A stretch of DNA of 60,000 nt from Bugula neritina (lineage: Eukaryota; Bryozoa; Gymnolaemata; Cheilostomatida; Bugulidae). Every line of letters starts with the position of its first letter. Position 1 is the first letter of the stretch. The stretch is from assembly GCA_964035545.1 (NCBI GenBank), contig OZ037767.1:31979628-32039627 (forward strand). Reading direction: 5' to 3'. Positions 49,243 through 59,658 of the stretch are shown here, piece by piece. Under the pieces are notes generated by a model. It was not told where the DNA came from. It ran no database searches and worked only from the letters and a program-made list of their open reading frames with translations. A program made the translations under genes and the position numbers.

Positions 49243-49386
49243 ATCTTAAGAGCTCTTGAGCTCTTGAGCTCATGAGCTCTTGAGCTCTTGAGCTGAAGAG
49301 CTGAAGAGCTCAAGGGCAGAATTTGATTGATTGATTGATTAATTGATTGAAGAGCTCAAGAGCTGTTGAGCTCTTGAGCTGAGGCT
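49243..49386. repeat. GAGCTC-rich palindromic repeat block
   Basis: Repeats of GAGCTCTTGAGCTCTTGAGC, followed by a TTGATTGATTGATT spacer and GAGCTCAAGAGCTG in the other sense. The whole block can fold into long hairpins. No coding content. Confidence 0.85.
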
Positions 49387-49629
49387 AGAAAGCTAGTTTT
49401 ATGCTGCATAGACAGGAGATAATCAGGAGACAGTGATGTGTGTGACATACAGTGATGCAAACAGGGAAACAAATGAATGTTTGGTCAGTCCTCGAAATTC
49501 TGATGCAACAAGTTATGGTGAAATGAAGGAAACGAATACCACAAGAGAGCTAGTTGGTAAAGTGCCAGATTCTAAAAGGAGTTGCACCTGTAAATACCTA
49601 CAGTGGATTAAATTATAACCTGATTATGA

Positions 49630-50965
49630 TGCAAGTATATACTGTATCATGTGACAATATAACCAGTATATGTAATACAGTGTGACAATATATAATCAGT
49701 ATATGTAATACAGTGTAACATTATATAATCAGTATATGTAATACAGTGTGACATTATATAATCAGTATATGTAATACAGTGTGATAAATATATAATCAGT
49801 ATATGTAATATAGTGTGATAGATATATAATCAGTATATGTAATACAGTGTGATAAATATATAATCAGTATATGTAATACAGTGTGATAAATATATAATCA
49901 GTATATGTAATATAGTGTGATAGATATATAATCAGTATATGTAATACAGTGTGATAAATATATAATCAGTATATGTAATACAGTGTGATAAATATATAAT
50001 CAGTATATGTAATATAGTGTGATAGATATATAATCAGTATATGTAATACAGTGTGATAAATATATAATCAGTATATGTAATATAGTGTGATAGATATATA
50101 ATCAGTATATGTAATACAGTGTGATAAATATATAATCAGTATATGTAATACAGTGTGATAAATATATAATCAGTATATGTAATATAGTGTGATAGATATA
50201 TAATCAGTATATGTAATACAGTGTGATAAATATATAATCAGTATATGTAATACAGTGTGATAAATATATAATCAGTATATGTAATACAGTGTGATAAATA
50301 TATAATCAGTATATGTAATACAGTGTGATAAATATATAATCAGTATATGTAATACAGTGTGATAAATATATAATCAGTATATGTAATATAGTGTGATAGA
50401 TATATAATCAGTATATGTAATACAGTGTGATAAATATATAATCAGTATATGTAATACAGTGTGATAAATATATAATCAGTATATGTAATACAGTGTGATA
50501 AATATATAATCAGTATATGTAATACAGTGTGATAAATATATAATCAGTATATGTAATACAGTGTGATAAATATATAATCAGTATATGTAATATAGTGTGA
50601 TAGATATATAATCAGTATATGTAATACAGTGTGATAAATATATAATCAGTATATGTAATACAGTGTGATAAATATATAATCAGTATATGTAATATAGTGT
50701 GATAGATATATAATGAGTATATGTAATATAGTGTGATATTATATAATCAGTATATGTAATACAGTGTGACATTATATAATCAGTATATGTAATACAGTGT
50801 GACATTATATAATCAGTATATGTAATACAGTGTGATAGATATATAATCAGTATATGTAATATAGTGTGATAGATATATAATCAGTATATGTAATATACAG
50901 TGTAATATTATATAATCAGTATATGTAATACAGTGTGATAAACATATAATCAGTACATATATGTA
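49630..50965. repeat. 34-bp intergenic minisatellite (about 39 copies)
   Basis: Unit containing ATATAATCAGTATATGTAAT then ACAGTGTGATAA. Two subtypes, CAGTGTGATAAAT and TAGTGTGATAGAT, alternate in a patterned order. It lies between MOXD-B and the GPCR, not in a recognised intron. Confidence 0.96.
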
Positions 50966-51394
50966 AGATAGTAAACATGACAGTCAGATGAAAAACATGG
51001 CAATAGAAGGAAAGCAGATGATTATAGTGTTGTGTGTTGTATAGACTTGTACGTACAGCTTGTTATTGTGTTGCTACGGTTACTATGGTAACCTAGCGCA
51101 TAATGCTGGTGCATAGGTCTCTGAATTTCTTACTAAATTATGAGGCAACACCAAAGGGGGAACTTAATATATGGAATAATATATCATGCATATAATTTCT
51201 CAAGTTTAAACAAAGAAAGACATGAACATGAAATCATATAAGTTTGCTACGGGTGAGAAATTATGTCCAAATGGCTGTACTGCTGAAGAGCTGCTGTTGT
51301 TAACTCATAATTTGCCATGACTAGTTAGTGATATATAGTGAGAAGCACATTCTTTTCTCCTAGTATTCCGGAATGTTCTCTCATCCAATACAGT

Positions 51395-51635
51395 CACTGA
51401 CTGGCAGCCACTGGCTGGCAGCCACTGGCTGGCAGTCACTGGCTGGCAGTCACTGGCTGGCAGTCACTGGCTGGCAGTCACTGACTGGGAGTCACTGACT
51501 GGCCAGTCACTGGCTGGCAGTCACTGGCTGGCAGTCACTGGCTGGCAGTCACTGGCTGGCCAGTCACTGGCTGGCAGTAACTGACTGGCAGTCACTGGCT
51601 GGCAGTCACTGGCCGGCAGTCACTGGCTGGAAACT
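51395..51635. repeat. 14-bp minisatellite overlapping the GPCR stop codon
   Basis: About 17 copies of CACTGGCTGGCAGT. The unit nearest the gene supplies the last sense codons and the TGA of the GPCR (TCCAGCCAGTGA). Confidence 0.93.
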
Positions 51636-54600
51636 TGAGGAGAAGCCAGAAACTTCAGAACGTGCTTCACCAGAGAACGTCTGTAAGAAAACAATATGTT
51701 CACTAAAGGCAAGCATGGTATGTCACCAAGGTTACTACAAAATGGCTACCATAAGATGGCTACCACAAGATGGTTACCACAAGATGGCTGCTTGGAAAGT
51801 AATATGTGTACATTACGGCTTATAGTTCAATCAATAACAATCAAATATTCAATATTGACAAAAAAATGGTTTATATGAGTAAATGTTATTAAAAGACACA
51901 AACTAAGTAATAGCTATGAACATTATTCACAATTTTCACTTTTATTTAGGATATAATTTAACAATAGGCACCAAAATTAATCCTTATATGTAACAGAAAC
52001 CTCTACAGAAACTTCTACAGAAACCTCTACAGAAACCTCTACAGAAACCTCTACAGAAGCCTCTACAGAAACCTCTACAGAAACCTCTACAGAAACCTCT
52101 ACAGAAACCTCTACAGAACTCACCGGAACCCGTCTGCTGCTATTACGTAGACAATAAAGTTCATGCTAGAGTTTATTAGAATGCTGTCGTAGGCAATGAT
52201 GCTGAAAGTGGGAGCAAATGGGCTGTTTACTCGCCACAGTATCTGTAGTACCATGTCTGGGATCTGAAATTGTAGAAGTAACAGAGTATGGAAATAGTAT
52301 AACAGGATAGTATATGTAGAACAATAGTATAACACAGGATGGGAGATGTACTGTAGGATCACATGCTATTATTTATACCTGGGAGATAAAGAAGAGGATC
52401 ACGATGACAATCAGAGATGGTAAAATCTTGTCGGCAACCCTGACTTGGTCGGCAGTATTCTCTAGTCCTTCTATGTTGTTCTAAAGTGTATACCGTGTAG
52501 CATAGTATAGTATAGTATGACATGGTGTAGTATATATAACAGTGTACAGCATATATTATATCATATATGTAGTATAGTAGAGTATAGTATAGTATAGTAT
52601 GTGGTATAGTATAGTATATAATAGTATATGGTATATCATATAATATGTATAGTGTATACAATGTAGCATAGTATTGTATAATATAGTATAGTATATATAG
52701 CAGTGTATATAGTTGTTATATTACATGAGAGGAAAACTCTATAAATTTGTATACACAACTATGTATATTATATACTATGTACTATGTATATTATATAGGT
52801 CAGCATACAACTATGTATATTATATACTATGTATTATGTATATTATATAGGTCAGCACACAACTATGTATATTATATACTATGTATTATGTACTATTATA
52901 TAGGTCAGCATACAACTATGTATATTATATACTATGTATTATGTACTATTATATAGGTCAGCATACAACTATGTATATTATATACTATGTATTATGTATA
53001 TTATATAGGTCAGCATACAACTATGTATATTATATACTATGTATTATGTACTATTATATAGGTCAGCATACAACTATGTATATTATATACTATGTATTAT
53101 GTACTATTATATAGGTCAGCATACAACTATGTATATTATATACTATGTATTATGTACTATTATATAGATCAGCATACAAACCATAGACTTGAGCTTGAAG
53201 ATGAGTTTCCCGTTAAAGACAGCGAGGGCTCCTAGAGGCAGCACGTACATAGTGGCCATGTAAAGTCCAAAGGCATACGAATATTTGTAGACATGGTTGG
53301 CTCCCAGAGTGTTAGCTGGCATCTCAAAGTAGCCGGTGCAAGGGTTGACCACCTCTTTAGCATTCTAGTATCATACGTAGTATCTCTTTAGCTGATAGAT
53401 GTGTTATATTATACTTATATTAAATACTGTCTTTCTACATGTTATATGCTATGACGTATAATAATACATATAATATACAATCAGTCATATAATCTCCCTT
53501 CAAGATTACAAAATAATCACTCACCTGCCAAATCTTGTAGTACTCAAAGAATCTTGGAATATTGTATACAAGAGAAGAAATCACAATTCCAATTACCACA
53601 CGGTTTGCAATCTCTATTTTGCACCACTTGGGAGCTTTAGTTGAATGACATATATGAATGTACCTACAATATAGGTATAGACCTACAATATAGGTATATA
53701 CCTTCGACATAGGTATATATATACCTTCCATAAGGTGTGGAAGAGAACGTGGTATTGTACACAACATACATGGGAATAGTTGAAAATAATAGCAGTCTGA
53801 CGCACCTGTCAAATGTGACAGCCACTATCGTCCAGGTAGACAAGCTCTGACATATGTAGCTGAACGGCAGCACCCCAATGGTGAAGCTTCCGGCAGCGAA
53901 ATAGTTGACCCAGCCATGAGGAAACACTAAAGTGTAGGCGTACCTGTAAGAAACAGTAGGCGTACCTGTAAGAAACAGTTTCTGTACTGTGTATACTACA
54001 GCTACTACATACAGTACTATGTATACTACAGCTACTACATAGAGTACTATGTATACTACAGCTACTACATAGAGTACTATGTATACTACAGCTACTACAT
54101 ACAGTACTATGTATACTACAGCTACTACATACACTACTATGTATACTACAGCTACTACATAGTATACTATGTATACTATAGCTACTACATACAGTACTAT
54201 GTATACTACAGCTACTACATACAGTACTGTGTATACTACAGCTACTACATAGTATACTATGTATACTACAGCTACTACATACAGTACTATGTATACTACA
54301 GCTACTACATATAGTACTGTGTATACTACAGCTACTACATACAGTACTATGTATACTACAGCTACTACATACACTACTATGTATACTACAGCTACTACAT
54401 ACAGTACTATGTATACTACAGCTACTACATACAGTACTGTGTATACTACAGCTACTACATAGTATACTATGTATACTACAGCTACTACATACAGTACTAT
54501 GTATACTACAGCTACTACATACAGTACTGTGTATACTACAGCTACTACATACAGTACTATGTATACTACAGCTACTACATACAGTACTATGTATACTACA

Positions 54601-54936
54601 GCTACTACATACACTACTATGTATACTACAGCTACTACATACAGTACTGTGTATACTACAGCTACTACATAGAGTACTGTATTATATCATTGCGGACTGT
54701 TACATGACGAGCCAACCTGTGTGCAAACAGATTAGTGGCTATTATCAGGAGAATATCAAATGCTGACAGAGCTTTGAGAAAGGCAGTAGCTGACGTCTTC
54801 CTGTCCATCCGCTGGAAGGTCAGGATTGAGAGGAGATTTCCTATCAGACCGACAGCTGACACTGAGATGATGAGGACGAAGTTGAAGATCTTGAGGGAGG
54901 CATTCGGGTCATCTACAGGCTGCGGGCAGACAACTT
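51620..54936 (-). CDS. Rhodopsin-class GPCR, FMRFamide/peptide-receptor-like (5' end missing)
   Basis: Seven minus-strand exons found: 54936-54717, 53943-53806, 53663-53525, 53364-53182, 52480-52379, 52263-52124 and 51680-51620. They close in frame to about 326 residues without the start. An N-terminal sequon (NAS) precedes TM1 (SAVGLIGNLLSILTF, with GN) and TM2 (LKALSAFDILL). TM3 ends TFDRY, with the DRY split across the exon 2/3 junction. TM4 runs into YNIPRFFEY, a hallmark of FMRFamide-receptor-like proteins. TM5 is YMATMYVLPLGALAVFN, TM6 PSLIVIVILFFISQ, and TM7 NSSMNFIVYVIAADGFR in place of NPxxY, followed by a short helix 8. It is a plasma-membrane receptor; the ligand cannot be read from sequence. 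The start exon lies 5' of 54936 and was not identified. Confidence 0.88.
52005..52120. repeat. 12-bp repeat in GPCR last intron
   Basis: Ten copies of CTCTACAGAAAC. On the sense strand they start five bases inside the donor (GTGAGTTCTGTAGAGG), and each unit carries TTCTGTAG. Confidence 0.93.
52495..52705. repeat. AGTATAGTATAGTAT low-complexity repeat
   Basis: Five-base TATAG/AGTAT repeats in the GPCR intron between the TM5 and TM6 exons, adjacent to the TM6 exon. Confidence 0.85.
52745..53178. repeat. 53-bp minisatellite anchored at GPCR TM5 exon donor
   Basis: Eight copies of a unit with GTCAGCATACAACTATGTAT. On the sense strand the donor GTTTGTATGCTGATCTATAT is a near copy of the unit (GTTGTATGCTGACCTATAT). 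Confidence 0.95.
53965..54680. repeat. 30-bp minisatellite in GPCR intron between TM2 and TM3
   Basis: About 23 copies of a unit with GTATACTACAGCTACTACAT then ACAGTACTAT, with ACAGTACTAT/ACACTACTAT/AGTATACTAT subtypes. Long Val/Tyr/Ala ORFs are artefacts. Confidence 0.96.
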
Positions 54937-55077
54937 CTAAAATGTTGAACTTTCAGCTTTATTTCTAATAATATAATACCTATGATGTGTTTTTAAGTAT
55001 TATCATTACACTACATTTAGGGTAGATAAATAGTTAAAGACTATGGTAATATCTTTATAACCATCATATTATCCTAT

Positions 55078-55214
55078 TGTGTGTGTGTGTGTGTGTGTGT
55101 GTGAGTGTGAGTGTGCGTGCGTGCGTGCGTGCGTGTGTGCGTGCGTGTGTGCGTGTGTGCGTGTGTGCGTGCGTGCGTGCGTGCGTGCGTGTGTGCGTGT
55201 GTGCGTGTGTGCGT

Positions 55215-55280
<66 letters not shown>

Positions 55281-55290
55281 GTGTGTGAGT
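55078..55290. repeat. (GT)n microsatellite with GTGC subrepeats
   Basis: About 210 bp of alternating purine-pyrimidine sequence: GT runs at both ends and GTGCGTGC in the centre. It is about 150 bp upstream of the first GPCR exon found. Confidence 0.97.
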
Positions 55291-55844
55291 GATTTGTACA
55301 TCAATTAACATTCACTCGACAGTTTTTCATCATATAAGCATACATATGCCAGTTATATTACATCACATAAGCATACTTATATAACAGTGTAGCTGATAGA
55401 ACAGTAAAAAGAAGCCTGCGCAGGTTCTACACTTTATTCAACAAAATCTACACGTATGTCAGCAACCTGAAGAAGATAATTATAGCATTCGCTCTAACAA
55501 AACTCACGTTTTGTTCTTCTACCTTTTTAAACACATAAATAGAAAGTTGTTTGATCCTGATGTTCAATATGCATGAATCCATTGATTTGTAGGTTAAAGG
55601 TGTGCAAGCATAAGTTGAAGAGATTTGCTATTTTATTATTCAATTTATATTAAATATAAATATACTCAAAAATCAATTAAAGTAATAAGTATATCTATGA
55701 ATAAACTCATCTATAAATGATGAAAAATCTTCTATATATTTACACTCTTATCTTAAAGAAACAAGCTATATAGAAAATTTGCAAAATTAGTCTCTTTCCT
55801 TTGATAGCTTTTCGTACAGTGACATTAACAGACTCTGATAGAGT
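55291..55844. other. Non-coding flank, nothing recognised
   Basis: AT-rich sequence with no exon that I can link to the GPCR. The missing GPCR start exon may lie here or further right. Confidence 0.4.
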
Positions 55845-56150
55845 ATAGCCTACGTACTACAGTACTGATATATTAACCTATATGCTATTACTACAGTACT
55901 GATATGTTAACCTATATGCTATTACTACAGTACTGATATGTTAACCTATGTGCTATTACTACAGTACTGATATATTAACCTATATGCTATTACTACAGTA
56001 CTGATATGTTAACCTATGTGCTATTACTACAGTACTGATATATTAACCTATATGCTATTACTACAGTACTGATATGTTAACCTATATGCTATTACTACAG
56101 TACTGATATGTTAACCTATGTGCTATTACTATAATACTGATGTGTAAATG
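55845..56150. repeat. 34-bp minisatellite
   Basis: About nine copies of a unit with CTACAGTACTGATATGTTAA then CCTATATGCTATTA, with alternating TATGTT/TATATT and TATATG/TATGTG states. Confidence 0.94.
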
Positions 56151-56284
56151 TGTAAATTGTGCCCATGTCAACATGCATTATTCCTTAACTATTGGATAAT
56201 GAAAAATATTCGAACTTTGGGAATAAATTTTTAAATTTTAGTTTCAAGTATTTAAAGAAACATATTCATTATGTGCTAACTAAT

Positions 56285-56515
56285 TACCTGCCTCTACAGC
56301 GAGACTAATTACCTGCCTCTACAGCGAGACTAATTACCTGCCTCTACAGCGAGACCAATTACCTGCCTCTACAGCGAGACCAATTACCTGCCTCTACAGC
56401 GAGACCAATTACCTGCCTCTACAGCGAGACTAATTACTTGCCTCTACAGCGAGACCAATTACCTGCCTCTACAGCGAGACCAATTACCTGCCTCTACAGC
56501 AAGACTAATACCTAC
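56285..56515. repeat. 25-bp minisatellite
   Basis: Nine copies of a unit with TAATTACCTGCCTCTACAGC then GAGAC. On the plus strand it repeats a CTCTACAG acceptor-like string; on the minus strand it repeats CAGGTAATT, donor-like. Confidence 0.94.
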
Positions 56516-56935
56516 CTCTCAAGTCTCACCTCGCTAGGACCTACCTGTCACCTCACTAATACCCACTGTCACCTCAGTAACACCTACCTGTCACCTACCT
56601 GTCACCTCAGTAACACCTACCTGTCACCTCACTAACACCCACCTGTCACCTCACTAACATCTACCTGTCATTTACCTGTCACCTCACTAACATCTACCTG
56701 TCATCTACCTGTCACCTCACTAACACCTACCTACCTGTCACCTCACTAACATATATCTGTCACCTCACTAACATATATCTGTCACATCACTAACACCTAT
56801 CTGTCACCTCACTAACACCCACTTGTCACCTCACTAACACCTACCTGTCACCTCACTAACACCCTGTCACCTCACTAACACCTACCTGTCACCTCACTAA
56901 CACCCTGTCACCTCACTAACACCTGCTTACCTGAG
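56516..56935. repeat. About 22-bp minisatellite CACCTCACTAACACCTACCT
   Basis: About 18 copies with lengths from 17 to 30 bp, abutting the previous array. On the minus strand it repeats AGGTAGGTGTTAGTGAGGTG, rich in donor-like AG|GTAG and AG|GTGA. Confidence 0.93.
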
Positions 56936-58555
56936 CCAGAAAATGATGAACTGTTGCTTAACATTTCCAATTTTCATAAAAAATCACTAAGGAAAATTTT
57001 TTTAAATGTTTTGAAAACTTTATTCCAATCTCTAACTCTTCACCTGAGGTAATGACTATATCTGCTTCTAATCTTTCTTTCTGGCAGCTTTAATTGATTG
57101 CTCTTACGCAACTTGAAATTAACTGCAACTTGGGAAATCTAAAGAAAAATATTGATGTTTTAGGTAATTTCTTCAAAATACAATAAACGCTGATTGCCAT
57201 ACCTGCTAGCTATAAGGCACTTTTGAAATATTATGTAACACAGAGGTTAATGTGCAGAAAAAAGAAAACTGTCCAAAAACATTATTTTGAAATTTCCTAG
57301 ACTTTCCATTGATGACATTGTGAGCATCTAGTTTTCATGTTTCTTTCATTTTAATTAAAGTATAAACTTATACCTAGTATTCATTTAAGGGTTAATAGTC
57401 ACATAGGAGCTGCTTATAGAAACCATTTGCTTCAATAGATAATAAGAAGTTGTCTTCTCTTAAGGATTGTCACTAAACAGAGGGGTGAGTTAAGTGTGAC
57501 TAGGAATGCTGTTCTATACATGCAGCTACAACGTAGCATATTACTGTGTAGGGAATTATCAGATCTTAACAAAGTACTATAGGATTGTTTTACATGTATT
57601 TTACCTAAAATCAATATCATAATCATATTGACTATCACCGATGAAGGGTGAAGTTGATGACGCAACATCACCATTTAAACCTAACAGTTCACTGTGTGTG
57701 ATCAACAGTATAAAAGAGACACGTAATTCCACTCTTTATATTTTGTGCTTGTCAATTAGGTACATAAAGTGTATATTATTTGTATCTTTAATAAACATCT
57801 TAGCACAATTTGTTCTACACTTGAACAAGCTTTGTTTAAGTGTAGAATAACAGATATCAAGTATAAAGTTTATCTTCTATGCTTGAAGCATTTGTCAAAT
57901 ATTATTTAATAAGTGAGTCAGTGAGGGCTGCCATTCTACACTTTAGGAAGTCTGAATTTCATTTTTTGGCTCTAAATAGCATGACATCATATTTTATATA
58001 TACTTTAGAACTGGTGTTTCTATTTTTGATTTTAGCTACACTCGCATAATTTCAAATGACGAGTTGCTATGTCACCTGGAACTAGTGTATTTATTCAAAT
58101 TCTTACTATGTGAACATAACATACTGTGCATGTTATATGTTATAGTCATTGTGATTATGTAGTGAAATGTGCAAAGCTTACACTATACACAATACATCTA
58201 GCTTTTTGCAAACAAGCCAAGTTTACAACAGTGCAATTCCAGTTTATGTGCTAGTGAACAAGTTACTTTGTATATTATAGTAAAATAAGTAAGTTTCTGT
58301 AATGTATTTTCTTTCTTAATATGCTAGATAAAATTATCTATATAGTGTAAATTTGCTCATTTGCCACAGAGGGTTTATTTTTATAAACTGGTTTTTTGTA
58401 TTATGCTTACATGAATGAGTACTAGGTTTTGTACATTAAAACTTTGTTATTATTTTTAACTTTAGAGGTATTATAGGGTGTCATACCCTTGCATCTAGGC
58501 AAGACGAGGGAAGATTCACGCTAACTTTAGATTAGTACAATATAGACAGCCTACA
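56936..58555. other. Intergenic, nothing firmly recognised
   Basis: AT-rich. AGTATAAAAGAGAC near 57706-57719 resembles a TATA box on the plus strand but no downstream exon could be tied to it. The short ORFs lack splice or family support. Confidence 0.4.
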
Positions 58556-58557
58556 CC

Positions 58558-58905
58558 ACTTGTATAATACGCAAGAGGTGCTATAATACGGCGGTACTTG
58601 TATAATACGTAAGAGGTGCTATAATACGGCAGCACTTGTATAATACGTAAGAGGTGCTATAATACGGCGGTACTTGTATAATACGTAAGAGGTGCTATAA
58701 TACGGCAGCACTTGTATAATACGTAAGAGGTGCTATAATACGGCAGCACTTGTATAATACGTAAGAGCTGCTATAATACGGCAGCACCTTGTATAATACG
58801 TAAGAGGTGCTATAATACGGCAGAACTTGTGTAATACGTAAGAGGTGCTATAATACGGCAGCACTTGTATAATACGTAAGAGGTGCTATAATACGGCAGC
58901 ACCAA
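58558..58905. repeat. 38-bp minisatellite
   Basis: Nine copies of a unit with ACTTGTATAATACGTAAGAG then GTGCTATAATACGGCAGC, with CAGCA/CGGTA subtypes. It is unusually CpG-bearing for this region. It lies 5' of the right-edge gene and may be in one of its introns. Confidence 0.94.
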
Positions 58906-59228
58906 TATCCAAAAGAACAGGCAAGTCCTTTGTTTCTCATCTGATTATATACTAAACTTGTGCAGACAAAAATATTTCTCTATTCAACAACTTTGTTTAG
59001 TTTTAATAACTTCTTTGATTTTATTCTTTGCTTGTGCATAACCTTTCCATTGTGTTCCGAGTTTGTAGTTGAAAAGCACCACTGTTCAAGTCAACTGTTA
59101 CTTGGCTCTTTTATTTTAAATAGAAACAAATTAGTTTGCTGTAACATCATAGAAAGTGTGCTAAGTCTGCTGCACTGAGTTGAAAGGGCATCAAACCCTC
59201 TCACCCAACCAAACAGTCAGCATTACAG

Positions 59229-59658
59229 TATTCTTATACGAGGAATATATGGCTCTGAGGGCCTACATAGGTACAGCACGGGATGTCAGGTTTGATGACA
59301 ATGTTGTAGAGAAAGAAATAGTAAGTATTAGTATACACCTTGTGTTAATAGTAAGTACGTACCTTGTGTTAATAGTAAGTATATACCTTGTGTTACTACT
59401 GCAGTCACTCCTATATATACTTCTACATACTGCTCTAGGATAAAGAAACATTACCCCCCATCATCAGAGATCCTATACTGGAGATGAAGTATCGGGAGGC
59501 CTTGAAAAACTTTCCTAATCGCAGAGGTCAAGTGGACCACACGAAGATAGTGACCAGGAAGGATAAGAACAGATCTGGTGGAAGGAGAATTAGTCAGGGA
59601 GATTCATGTTTGAACAGTTTAAACAGCAGTTTCAGAAAGAGGGCAGAAACTTATTCAG
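59229..59658 (+). CDS. Unidentified gene, two internal exons, weakly RGS-like
   Basis: Exons 59229-59320 and 59439-59658 join in phase 0. Acceptors are CATTACAG and GCTCTAG; donors are GTAAGTATT and, after a phase 1 end, GTATAG. The joined peptide reads FLYEEYMALRAYIGTARDVR, continues with FDDNVVEKEIDKETLPPII and RDPILEMKYREALKNF, then a basic, Ser/Arg-rich stretch. The YEEYMALRA...DVRFDD...EKEI pattern recalls the middle helices of RGS domains (yeeyi..ra..eVn.D...r..I), but too little is present to claim it. No start or stop is seen; the gene continues past the window and probably begins to the left of 59229. Confidence 0.5.
59318..59396. repeat. 24-bp donor-anchored repeat in the right-edge gene
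   Basis: Three copies of a unit with AATAGTAAGTACGTACCTTG starting at the exon end GAAATA|GTAAGT, so the donor with its last exonic bases is present three times. Confidence 0.88.

Noticed and set aside
49433-49618. 60-codon plus-strand ORF with ordinary-looking composition
   Set aside because: ATG at about 49436, but no splice partners, homologue or poly(A) signal could be tied to it; too short to support.
53664-54614. 316-codon Val/Tyr/Ala repeat ORF
   Set aside because: Mostly the 30-bp array in a GPCR intron; only its last part is the TM3 exon.
55069-55311. His/Thr and Cys/Val repeat ORFs
   Set aside because: Pure (GT)n microsatellite translation.
57706-57719. TATA-like TATAAAAG on the plus strand
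   Set aside because: Such strings are frequent in AT-rich DNA and no downstream first exon could be linked to it. A similar TATAAAAG near 47767 has the wrong orientation for MOXD-B.
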